Of a stretch of DNA of 64,000 bases, positions 32,896 through 44,152 are shown in pieces; within the stretch, counting starts at the first letter, position 1; each line of letters begins with the position of its first letter. The notes beneath the pieces were generated by a model that worked only from the letters and a program-made list of their open reading frames with translations, made no database searches and was not told the DNA's origin. The translations under genes were made by a program, and so were the position numbers. Where the stretch lies: the NCBI GenBank assembly GCA_949592205.1, contig CATIUR010000006.1, positions 7,511,001 through 7,575,000 of the forward strand, in the 5' to 3' direction. The DNA comes from Helichrysum umbraculigerum. Taxonomy: Eukaryota > Streptophyta > Magnoliopsida > Asterales > Asteraceae.

Positions 32896-33917
32896 TGTTG
32901 TGTCCTGATAGGTCGGTGTCGTTAACGATAACTATCCGGTTACAACAGTGGGTTTTAAATTTATAAGGCTGGGGCCTAGGGTTACTACTATTGCTAATCT
33001 AAGGGCTAGCAAAGGATAAGTATGACCTAGGATCGTTCTTCAAAGCACGACGAATTGAAACTAGAGGAATTTAGAGACTTCTATGAATTTAGCTAGGGAG
33101 AAAAAGGGTGGGTTTAGGTTTTGGGTTTTCTATTCTAAGATTAAACTAAATTAAATCAGAAATGGGGATGGAGGTTACTTCGGGCGTTCAGCAGTTAAAG
33201 CGATTGTCTACTATGAAGTGGTTCAGGTGATATTAAAGCGTGAAGAGTTCTAATGAGGATAAGTCATAAGTTAATGTGAGTTATTGCTACAATCCTACTA
33301 TCGGGCTAACGTGGAGGTGTCCACAATCAAGCAAATAGAATGTCACGTGGGTTGCAGAATATATTAAAACATACAACGAAAGTTCTCTCAAATGCATGTC
33401 CATATCATCTGACAGTTAATCTCGAATCCTATTCCCCAATCTCGGTCGTCATAGATGTCCGAATCATGGCACAGTTTGTTGAATAAACAATCTTGTAAAC
33501 GGGTTTTACCCTTGTCGGAATAAGTTGGAAGAACTGGTCTAAGCGGTCAGATATGATGTCATCACTTATTCGTATGAATTATCAACATTACTCAAGTATG
33601 CAACAAGATAGGGGTGATTTATATTACAAATAGAAATCTAAGTAATACATTTGTAATTGATTCATAACACAACTACCTTCGGTCGTTCTCGACTTCCATA
33701 CATTTGTACTTCGCCATGAGCGTTTCCAGTACTATATCGAAGAACAGTCGAATATGGACCGTCATGTTATTTCACAATAATTAAGGCTAGGTGTATTTTA
33801 CTAGTATGATAGTCCTAAGGCAACAATCAAACAAGAACATGCAATAAGACAATCAAGATAATAGTTAAAACTAAGCATACAAATGTATTAATTAAATCGA
33901 GGATATTCCAAAAGTTG
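32896..33917 (-). repeat. Athila-1 5' LTR, first part
   Basis: Matches 23063 onward with few differences. Interrupted after AGTTG (33913-33917) by Athila-2; continues at 50461. Confidence 0.93.
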
Positions 33918-36410
33918 TGATGGGCGCCTAGAGGTCGGTCAAGGAATCGCTTCCTGTCGTCGCGGTGCCTTCCTCCGGGCGCGCCACCAGCGGGTGTTTT
34001 ATAATTTGTAAATGCGGGGCCTAAGGATACTTAAAACTATGGGATACAATAGTAAGTATGACCTAGGGTCGTTCTTCAAACTACAACGGGTATGGGATCT
34101 AGGTCTTTTGATTATCTTTTGTAATTTAGCTGGTTAATCAAAAGGTTGATAGGGGTTTTGGTTGTTTTTATATTATAACTACTAATTTCTAAACTAAACT
34201 AGAGGATAGGTGAGGTGGCTACGAGAACAGCAGATTAACGCGAGTGTCTACTATGATAATTATATATGCTATTTAGGGGTAGTTATTTTAGTTAAGGTAT
34301 TAGCTATGATGACGAAGTCAGGACTTAACAGACGTACTTGAAACAATCAATGACAACAAAGTACTCTACTTACAACCTTTCCTTAGCTCCCACGTATTTA
34401 AACGCTTGTACCAGTAGTAAGTTGTTTTACAGTATTTCCGTTGAAACATTAAAAGGTTCTTGTTATCTATCCCGAGTTATATGTCCTAATGAGCCATAAC
34501 TACTAGCCTATTATATACCTAACGCGAAGTTGTCCACAATCAGATAAATAACATGTCAGGAAGATAGCAGTTATAGAGTGTAAACTATACCGGAAGTTCT
34601 CCCAAATATAGCAACCAATTTAACCAACAACCATCCTCGAGTCCTATTCCCCAATCTCGGACATTTGAGATATCCGAATCATGGCATGAATTGTTGAATG
34701 AACAAAAACATGAAACAGGGGTTTCCTACCGGAACAGGTTGGGATGGCCTGGTCTAACGGCTGATTAAATTGTTCATCATTATTTCATATAAACCATCAT
34801 AACTATTTTACGCATGTTAAACTGATGTATGCAATTAATTTATATTCGAAAACCTAATCATATATCCAATAACACAAGTGATATTAGCATGCAAACCCTA
34901 AAGCAACAATTAAACAAGAACATGCGACAGAGCAGCATACAAGGATCAGTTTAATTTGTGCAGAGTAACTGGATAATTGGTTAAGTCACACATATTCCGA
35001 AAGTTCTCTCAAAAACATGCGTTAAATAAATTGAATCTAATCTATCTCTAATCCTACGCTCCGTGTCTCCCTCCGGTGTATTTCAACCAGGAGAACACCG
35101 GCCATGTCGAGTTCAACGATCATCAGACACAGAATAATAAGCGGCGTACCACCAGTTAAGGACCAGCAGTAAGTTACAAACCACAGCATAAGTTGGATAG
35201 ATAAACATTGGAGACTCAATTCATAGATTCAAATATATATCAACAACATACGGACAGAGTAACGGCATGTTTACAATTGGAATCATTATCACAACGGATT
35301 GTGCCCACGACTTTCATAGCTTCCACGTTCCGTACTACACACATTCGTGATGGTTCCGGCGCTATACAAATGAAAGCCGTATAACGTTACCTCCGTTGTT
35401 TCATAATATCCAATTGCATTTTAAAGTATAACTACCCTAGCATAATGATTATCATAGCAGACACAGATTTGTTTAGCTAAGCATGGCAATAATTCTAGCA
35501 AGCAATTCTAAATAATTATGACAACAGCACAACATATTTAAAACAACAAGATAGAAATTAAAATAAAACCTGACAAAGCGTAATTACAAATCTTGCGCAG
35601 TCACAGTCTCGGAGCACCTCCGTAAAGCTAAGCTAGAAGCTAATCTACTAGCTTAATTAAACTAACCTAAACTAATTATTTCTAGAGAGAGAGTAGAGAG
35701 AGAAAGGAAAGAAAGAAAACATATATCAAAATGAGGAGGTGATGGTGTGTATTTATAGGATTTGCTCAACCGTATTCCTCAACCGTATTCTAGCCTTCAA
35801 AATCTCAGCCGTATTCCTCAGCCGTATCAAGATTGCACCTTGGATGACCAAAACATGCGATACGGTTGAATTTGGCCGTATACGGGAGAGATTGACCGTA
35901 TCGGGGGAGGGACAAGGCCGGATACGGGGGAGATTGCCCGTATACGGCTGGCTCTAGGCCGTATACACCCAAAACAGGCCGTATACGGTCAGGTCCAGGC
36001 CGTATACGGCTGGGCTTGGCCGTATCCGGCTTGTCTCTCCCGTATCGTGGTCCGTCGGTTGCCTTGAATCTTCGTTTGGGCGTAACTTCTTCATCCGATG
36101 TCCGTTTTCAGCGTTCTTTATATCCACGCGATCGTAATCTCCTGACGAAGAAAATGACATAGGTTAGAGGTCATAATTCTTAGTAGAGATTAAAAAGTGC
36201 TTAAAAGCGTGAACCGGAATGCTTATGATCGTATTCGTTATATTTATCGTGTTTTTCGACCATTTTAGATGATTTTTGAAATGTTGTCTATATTTTAGCC
36301 TTAATGATGAGTTTTGATAATAATGTATTGATTTTGGATATATTCATCATGTTTTGGGCTAAAAAGGTGAGAAAGTGACGCATAATAACTTCGCTTTTTA
36401 CGTGTCATCA
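33918..36410 (-). repeat. Athila-2 LTR 1 (3' LTR)
   Basis: 2493 bp, complete. The minus-strand TATA box (CTATAAATA) is at 35750-35758. The CCGTATACGG iterons lie immediately upstream of it in the minus sense. Private differences from LTR 2 and LTR 3 include positions near 34910, 35606, 35883 and 36386. Confidence 0.94.
35769..36054. repeat. CCGTATACGG palindrome iterons in Athila-2 LTR 1
   Basis: More than a dozen copies or near-copies of CCGTAT/ATACGG, several as the perfect 14-bp palindrome GGCCGTATACGGCC or its 10-bp core, in some 285 bp. Repeated in LTR 2 (about 46003-46286) and LTR 3 (about 49816-50099). Position directly upstream of the TATA box suggests a promoter element (inference). 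Confidence 0.85.
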
Positions 36411-38376
36411 AATATCCCACACTTAGACTTTTGCTTGTCCTCAAGCAAACTTCATCTTACCAGCCGAAACCTTCTGAATTTCAAACTTTTTTATGCCACA
36501 AAGAAGAAGTCATACAGATTGAAAACAAGTATTGTGCCAATTAAGATAAAGAAAAAATGTTCACATGAAGTATCCAAAGGTCTTTAAGATGATTCACTTA
36601 GGCAAACTTTCAATTCTCGGGATGTGGAATATACACGACTGGGCGATCTCACTGGTGGTCACTCAATTCACTCAAGTGTATCGGGTTTCCTATTATCCTA
36701 AGCCAAATGAAAAATCGCTCAAATACCTGTCATGCAGCATTCGTCGTCATAGGCTTGCCCAAGGATCGTATCTCCACCACTTAGATGGGGACAGCACTAA
36801 CTATCCCAAGACATTCAAGTGGGTTGTAATGTGTGGTGGGGGTTTAAAGGGTATGGATAGAGGTAAAAAGGGTTTAAGGGTTTCACTTATCTTAGGACCT
36901 TTAAAATTTTCATGAAAAACACTATTTAGATATACTTTTTAATGAAAACGGAAACGGATAACTATAAGGGAAGAAGATAGCTATTTATGTCTTCTATCTT
37001 TTTGAAAACACACAAAGAATTTATGCTTTTAAGAGCAAGAGTTTTCGGGAGATTTCAGCACTTAGCTTTATTCTATTTTTGGCTCAGAATTTCTTGGCCA
37101 GAGATTTTCTAAGGAATTTTCTTTTTGTTATTTTCTTTTTGCCCTGTAGACATCCTTTCTTTCTTTCATCTTTTTGTTTTTCCAACCTTTTTCACTTTTG
37201 AAATTTACTTGGTGTCAATTTTTCACACCACAAGGCTCTCGAATTCTTTTGAATATTGATCATGTAACCGCACACGAGTAGCTTTTTGAGTAAACACGAA
37301 TTTTTGTGATTTGGGGTAGAAACAAAAAGCATACCTAACTAGCTTTTTCCAAAAAAAATTCTAAAAAATTCTAAGATAAGCTTTTGGTAGGTATGGGGTA
37401 AGTGGGTTTAAAATATGGGTTGAAAGAAATGAAAAGGCTAAGGCTCAACAGGGTTTACTAGGCGGATCATCAACACTGAAAATGAGTGTTGGAAGGGTTT
37501 TGGGCTTGAAAGAGATATGTTGAAATGGGGTTTAATCCTAGGGAATGTCAAGGTCATCTAATTGCACCTATGTCACGTATGACACCCGTCAATGTGATCT
37601 CGAAACGCATACCCGGGGCAAGTTCTAATTCAGAAATGCGTGCACCGGTCACACACAACAAACGAACAGTGAAGCATTTAAAATGAATGCTTATAAGGCT
37701 CAAAATTCCTCACCGCAAAAATGGGTTATATGTGTCCAGTCGTGCGATGCCCCTCTTAGATCCTCATCTTAAATTATTTGGAATCCGACATGATTCGACC
37801 TCTTTTTACCAATTTTCGAATACTTGTAAAAAAAATCTGTACTCTTTCTTACAATTGTGACTCAAAAATTTAAAATTTTTGAAAATTTTGGCAAAAATAA
37901 GGGTTGAAAATCATTTTGAGGACATGCCTACTTCTAAATCAATTTACGGATACCTAGACGAGAGATATACTGCTATCCCACACTTAAAAATAAACTTTGT
38001 CCCCAATGTTTCTGCACTAGGTAGGGAGAATCCCACACTTAGAGTTTTGTTTTATGAAAAATGTTAATTTAAAAGTTTTTAAGTATGGAGGATCCCACAC
38101 TTAGAGATTTAAATGGGCATAAGCATATCTAAGTTACGTCAAAACTAGAAGAGTTTAGGACAGTTACTTCCCTACGGTTGGTGAACACTGGATTCAGGAC
38201 CAGATTCGTGAAGGAGTGGTGCTAGTGATCTGCTGGATTTGTGGACCAGACTCTAATTAAAGCTCATCCATTCCTTACGAAGCTGAGTTCTGCAATACCA
38301 TAAACACAGTCATAATCACCAATCCAACATTTCAACATAATAAAAGTCTAACATAAATAAAAAGCATAAAAATAAA
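36411..38376 (-). other. Athila-2 3' untranslated region with repeated purine tracts
   Basis: Between the extra ORF and LTR 1. Minus-strand TCTAAGTGTGGGA-type tracts are at 36415-36427 (against the LTR) and, clustered next to the ORF, at 37976-37988, 38031-38043 and 38093-38105, the same plan as in Athila-1. No convincing sense ORF. Confidence 0.75.
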
Positions 38377-38868
38377 CTAAAAGTCGTCTAGCAAATCATC
38401 CACGTCTGGGTCAAATGCTGCAAGTGCGTCACTGTCTGGAACTGAAGTAGGTGACGTGGCAACAATCGGACCAGGCATGATGGGTGCAACAGGAAGATCA
38501 GGGGCTATCTCAGCATCAGCAGCAGGAAGAGTGGACTCTGACGTCGGGGCAGCTGGGAAGAATGACCATGGACGGAGAGGTGGTCTCGGACCTTGACCAA
38601 GTCTGAGAGACTGGTCAGGAAGTCTCGGAAGTCCAACCCTCTCTCTGATGTCAGAGTGGGAGTCATGCTGGATGGAGAGCTCTCGCAGGATCGCCCAGGT
38701 CACAGCTCTATCTGCTGTGGTGATCCCATAGTCAAAGACTGGAGTGCTCGTCACATCTGTCACAGGCTCCTCTGATACAGTGGTCGCCTTCTTCCTTCCT
38801 CTGCGGTGTCTTTTCTTCTTCTGTTGTTGAGCAGCAGTGTGTCCTGAGGTCTCAGCTGAAGCGTCCAT
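38377..38868 (-). CDS. Athila-2 extra ORF after integrase, intact
   Basis: A 163-residue open frame. I chose ATG 38868 (MDASAETSGH) because the preceding bases, TTTTTCTTTATGTTTCAG then G, form a strong 3' splice acceptor ending one base before it; a longer in-frame start at 38973 would lie inside that putative intron. The N-terminus is strongly basic (KKKRHRRGRKK at about 16-26), suggesting nuclear or nucleic-acid contact. The middle aligns by eye with the Athila-1 ORF; the C-terminus is acidic (DPDVDDLLDDF). No membrane segment. It begins about 325 bp after the integrase stop. It is intact although pol upstream has four stops. Function unknown; a regulatory or env-position accessory protein is possible, not shown. 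Confidence 0.75.
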   Translation of the reverse strand: MDASAETSGHTAAQQQKKKRHRRGRKKATTVSEEPVTDVTSTPVFDYGITTADRAVTWAILRELSIQHDSHSDIRERVGLPRLPDQSLRLGQGPRPPLRPWSFFPAAPTSESTLPAADAEIAPDLPVAPIMPGPIVATSPTSVPDSDALAAFDPDVDDLLDDF

Positions 38869-39193
38869 CCTGAAACATAAAGAAAAACAGGTAATGCTAA
38901 AGCTTATATGGTTATACAAATGCAGCAAAATCAGATGACTTTTAAAAAGATTTTTATAAAAAGTTTGAGTCATCTAAGTGGTTGCATTTGCATAAGTCAA
39001 ATAAAACTTATCACCGATGTACATATAAGAGTGCGGTTCTGTCGGGTATCTAGCTTATCCTGCATTTATTAGTCCAGCAAAAATAAACTAAGAAATAAAA
39101 TTTAAGGCTAAAATAAAGATAAGCAATGGGGTGCCTCCCAAGAGCGCTTGTTTAACGAGTCATTAGCTTGACTCTTTTACCTACTTTGTCGGC

Positions 39194-42100
39194 TCAAGGT
39201 GGTTCGAAGATATAGACTTCCTCACTTGAAGGAAAGTCTTCGATGTAGTGCTTTAAGCGGTGACCATTTACTTTAAAATTACCGTCCGGTGCTTCTAGTT
39301 CGACTGCTCCGAAGGTAAAAGCTTTTGATACCACGAATGGTCCGCTCCACCTTGATCTGAATTTGCCTGAAAATTTTCTGAAGCGCTAATTGTAGAGAAG
39401 AACTTTATCTCCAGGTTTGAACTTAGAATACTTAAGTTTGGCATCGTGGATATTCTTGGTTCACTCCTTGAAATGTAGAGAACTATCATAGGCTTGGTCT
39501 CTCAATTCGGCTAGTTCGTTCAGCTGCATCTTGCGATGTAATCCTGTTGTGGAAGGGTCTAGATTGCAGTTCCTCAGCGCCCAGTATGCCTTGTATTCCA
39601 ACTCTATCGGCAGATGACATGCTTTACCATAGACTAGTATGTAAGGCGTGGTCCATAATGGCGTCTTGTATGCAGTTCTGAACGCCCACAGAGCATCGTC
39701 TAATTTGTCGGCCCATCTTTCCCTATGATTCAGCACGGTTCGTTCTAAGATCCTTTTGAGCGCTGTATTCGTCACTTCGGCTTGCCCATTCGTCTGCGGG
39801 TGATAGGCCGTAGAGGTCTTATGGGTGACACCATAATATTGTAATGTCCTCATAAACTGAGCATTACAAAAGTGCGTGCCCCGATCGCTGATGATCGCCT
39901 TTGGAGTTCCGAAACGAGAAAAGAGTTGCTTGAGGAACTTGGTCACTACTCGTGCGTCATTTGTAGGAAATGCTTGCGCCTCGGCCCACCTGGATACGTA
40001 GTCGACAGCTACCAGAATGTATTCTTTTCCGAAAGACTTTGGGAATGGTCCCATGAAATCCAACCCCCATATATCAAAGACCTCGCAGGCCTGGATGTTA
40101 GTAAGTGGCATTTCACTCCTCTGTGAGATACTTCCAAACCTTTGGCAAGCATCACAATGTTTTACCAAGTCGTGAGCGTCTCTGAAAATAGTCGGCCAGT
40201 AGAATCCGGAATCGTATACCTTCCTCGCGGTCATATTTGCTCCATGATGTCCTCCAGTGGGTCCGTGATGACTCTGGTGGAGAATGTTCCTTGCTTCCCT
40301 CTCGTCTGCGCATCTTCTGATGATTTGGTCCAGACATACTTTGAATAAGTATGGATCGTCCCAATAGTAATTTTTAATGTCTCTGAAGAATTTGCGTTTT
40401 CTAGAGGTGGGCATTTCTTTCGGCACAATTCCTCCAACCAGATAATTAGCGTAGTCTGCGTACCAAGGGTCGTGGTTGAATTGTGAACCCTTCTGGTGGC
40501 CTCCGATGTTCATGAGTTGTTCTTCAGGAAACTGATCTTGAATATCTCTTTCATTAAGCTATTCCATCGATGGGTTTTCCAATCGACTGAGATGATCTGC
40601 TGCGACATTTTCTGCTCCTTTCTTATCCCTGATTTCTATATCGAATTCTTGGAGAAGCAGAATCCATCGAAGTAGTCTTGGTTTAGCGTCTTGCTTTTTG
40701 AAAAGATACTTCAAGGCTGAGTGATATGTATAGACAATAGTTTTGGACAATATTAAGTAAGAACAAAATTTATCAAAAGCAAATACTACCGCAAGCAACT
40801 CCTTTTCTGTAGTAGTATAATTTTCTTGAGCATCGGTGAGTGTCTTGCTGGCGTAGTATATCGGTTGAAAATGCTTATCCTTCCTTTGCCCTAAGACAGC
40901 TCCAACAGCAAAGTCACTGGCGTCACACATGATTTCAAATGGAAGACTCCAGTCAGGAGCAACCATGATCGGTGCATGTGTGAGCTCATCCTTCAAAATA
41001 TTGAAAGCTTTCAGGCAGTCGTCTGAAAAGACAAACGGAGTGTCCTTCTCGAGAAGATGCGTCATAGGTCGAGAAATCTTAGAGAAATCCTTAATAAAGC
41101 GACGGTAGAATCCGGCGTGACCTAGAAAACTGCGAATGGCTTTAATAGAAGTAGGTGGCGAAAGTTTGGCAATAGTCTCAACTTTAGTTTTGTCAACTTC
41201 AATTCCAGACTTTGATATTCGGTGTCCCAGAACTATTCCTTCCTTCACCATAAAGTGGCACTTCTCCCAGTTTAAGACAAGATTTGATTCTTCACATCGG
41301 GCTAACATTCGTTCGAGGTTGGAGAGACAAGAAGTGAAGGAGTCTCCAAAGACTGAGAAGTCGTCCATGAATACCTCCATACACTGTTCAATCATATCGT
41401 GGAATATTGCCACCATACACCTTTGGAATGTAGCAGGTGCGTTGCATAGCCCGAAAGGCATGCGTCGGTAAGCGAATGTTCCGTAAGGACATGTGAAAGT
41501 CGTCTTTTCTTGGTCCTTAGGATCGAGAGGAATCTGAAAATAGCCAGAGAAACCATCAAGGAAACAGTAGAATTCGTTCCCGGATAATCTCTCCAACATT
41601 TGATCGATGAACGGTAGAGGGAAATGATCTTTTCGAGTGGCTTCGTTCAGCTTCCGATAGTCGATGCATACCCTCCAACCGGTGACGGTACGTGTTGGAA
41701 TGAGTTCATTATCATCGTTAGCGATAACCGTCATTCCTCCTTTCTTGGGGACAACTTGAACTGGGCTGACCCATGGGGAATCTGAAATAGGATAGATCAA
41801 GCCAGCGTCCAAGAGTTTGATAACCTCCTTTTTGACCACGTCTTGAATCTTCGGGTTGACTCTCCTCTGTCTTTGTATAGAAGGTTTGAAGTCATTTTCC
41901 ATGAGTATTTTATGCGTGCAGTAGTTTGGACTGATCCCTTGGATGTCGGAAATCTTCCATGCAATCGCCTTCTTATGTGACTTCAACACTTGGATGAGTT
42001 TTGCTTTCTATTCGGGTGCAAGATCTTTTGCAATTATGACAGGTAAGTGCGAGGTTCCTTCAAGAAAAGCATACTCCAGATGAGAGGGTAGTTCCTTTAG

Positions 42101-43972
42101 TTCCAATTCTGGCGGTTCTTCAGTAGAAGGTTTCATTCGAGCGATCTCGTCTCTTCGTAATTCATCATACTCCGTCTGGAACTCTGGTTCGTTTGGAGAT
42201 GAGTTAGCTGTAGCGGCTGATGCTATCTCTACTAATTCTATCTCGTTAGAGAGTGCGTTCTTCTTCAGCTCGTATTTACTTGTAGATGATGAGGAAGTTG
42301 CATTATCTTCAGTAAGGATGATTTTGTTGTCGTCGGTGAATGCAAACCTCTGAAATTGAGCCGTTGAAGAAGTACTTTTGGTGATTTCTGGATTTTGTGG
42401 CGCACAACCTTCAGATAGTTGCGGCTCAGCTGAGATTTCTGATTCCATCTCCTCAAAAGATTTGAGAATTTCAGCTACTGAAGGAGATGAATCAGCTTGA
42501 CCCCTTTGTAAAATTGGTAGAGGAATGCCTTCGCCTAAGGGAACAGCAACAAAGGAGTTATTCGTGAAAGTGCTGATAGGCGGTGCAAGAGGATACTTCG
42601 TTTCAGATAAAGGAAATAGCAGCTCCTCAGAGTGTGCTGGTTTGTCAGAGATAGCTGAGCAGAGTCCGGCATCGTCCTGGCATAGTCTCCTCGTAGTGAT
42701 GACCGTGTTGGGAAGAATGTCGGGATTGCTAACTGCTAGAATCTCCTCCAAATGCTCGTCATATATTTCCTGCATGGCATCCACAAGACCAAGATCTTCT
42801 CCCACAGGTTGTTTCATCAGTTTATCGACATTAAAGGTGACTTCCTCCGCTCCAACCCTCAATTTTAGAGATTTTTCGTTTACGTCAATAACAGCCTTGG
42901 CAGTGTTTAGGAAAGGTCTGCCAAGGATGAGGGGAACGTGGGCGTCTTCCTCAATATCCCTAATGACAAAGTCAACTGGGAAGATGAATTTACCTACTCT
43001 AACCATAATATCTTCAGCAATCCCCTGAGGGAGTTTAACTGATCTATCGGCTAATTGGATGGTCATTTGAGTGGGTAGCAGTTCTCCTAGTCCTAGTTTC
43101 CTATATAGTGAGTAAGGCATAAGGTTGACACTAGCACCTAGGTCAGCTAAGGCATTACTAACTTGGATATTTTGAAGGTAACAAGGAATAGTGAAACGGC
43201 CAGTATCTCCTAGTTTTGGTGGAAGGCCATGTAACATGATTGCAGAGCATTCAGCAACTAAGGGTATATTAACTAATTGCCTTAATTTTTCTTTATTTGA
43301 AAGAAGTTCTTTGAAGAATTTTGCACAACTGGGCATTTCTACTAAAGCATCTAATAATCTAACGTTTAAGTGCAGGCTTTTAAACATCTCAAGATATTTC
43401 TCAAACTGCGCTTCCTGCTTCTCCTTCTTAAGTCTACCAGGGAATGGAATTCGAGTACGTGGAATGATTTCTGGAACTTGAGAAGGTACTGGATCGGGTG
43501 CAGAGACAGGGGTGTCACTTGGCACTGGATCAGTAGAAGTGGAAGGTTTATTTGAAGAATTATCTGAGGTTTGTTCAACTCTGGTTTCTTTACCTCCTCT
43601 TGTAACAACTAAGATGTCGTTACCGATCGCGATTTTTCTTTGACTCTCCTCAACTTTTGAAAATAATTGTTTAAGACTAACTTCAAGGTTTTTGATCAAA
43701 TCTTCGGAAATTCTAAGTAAAGCATCAATTTTATCTTGAAAATCTATTACTTGTTTATTAACGTTATTTTGTTCAACCATGAAGTTAATTAAAGTTTCGT
43801 TATAGTGTTGTTGAGAGTTAAAGGAGGAATCGGATAGGGTGGAAGGTAGAGTAAACAGAGATTGAGTAAGGGGGGTTTTGTTTTGCCACTGAACTGAAGA
43901 TGTGGATTGAAAGCTTGGTTTAGGGCTTTTGAAAGTTGTCTCAAACTTACAGTCATGTTGACTAGTCGTCAT
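39194..43972 (-). pseudogene. Athila-2 protease-RT-RNase H-integrase polyprotein with four stops
   Basis: A single 1593-codon frame from ATG 43972 to a natural-looking TGA at 39194, with premature stops at 42008-42010, 40559-40561, 39461-39463 and 39386-39388 and no net frameshift. The first section carries protease motif ADLGASVNLMP (D278). The second carries the reverse transcriptase active site VFMDDFSVFG and RNase H, where the third catalytic Asp is Tyr (VYTYHSAL, codon 40724-40726). The third carries integrase with HHGPTGGHH, CDACQRFG, GLDFMGPF, SDRGTHF and NGQAEV. As in Athila-1, no gag core or zinc knuckle is seen: the frame starts only about 155 bp from the primer site. Residues 1-110 are Ser/Gln-rich then helical. 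Confidence 0.92.
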
Positions 43973-44128
43973 GGCTGAAAAATTTGGGGTTTTGGTAGAA
44001 AAGAGAGTTTTGGAAGGGAAAGGGTACTAAAAAAGTAATAACGGAAAAGGAACTTTCGGATGATATTGATCTTCCGAAAGGATCGCTAAATAACTAAGAT
44101 AACTAAATTCCTAAATCGGTCGTTGTAG

Positions 44129-44146
44129 TCCCCGGCAGCGGCGCCA
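44129..44146 (-). other. Athila-2 primer-binding site (Asp tRNA)
   Basis: Minus-strand TGGCGCCGCTGCCGGGGA matches plant Asp tRNA closely. It lies six bases inside LTR 2. Confidence 0.9.
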
Positions 44147-44152
44147 AAAACT

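Noticed and set aside
36565..36915. A 116-residue plus-strand frame conserved in the two Athila-2 units (also 46797-47147)
   Set aside because: It is antisense to the element in its 3' untranslated region and is conserved only because the region was duplicated recently. No recognisable domain and no counterpart of similar length in Athila-1.
38869..38973. Longer start (Met at 38973) for the Athila-2 extra ORF
   Set aside because: The added N-terminus reads through a pyrimidine-rich splice-acceptor-like tract and has no equivalent in Athila-1, where the ATG also follows the CAG by one base.
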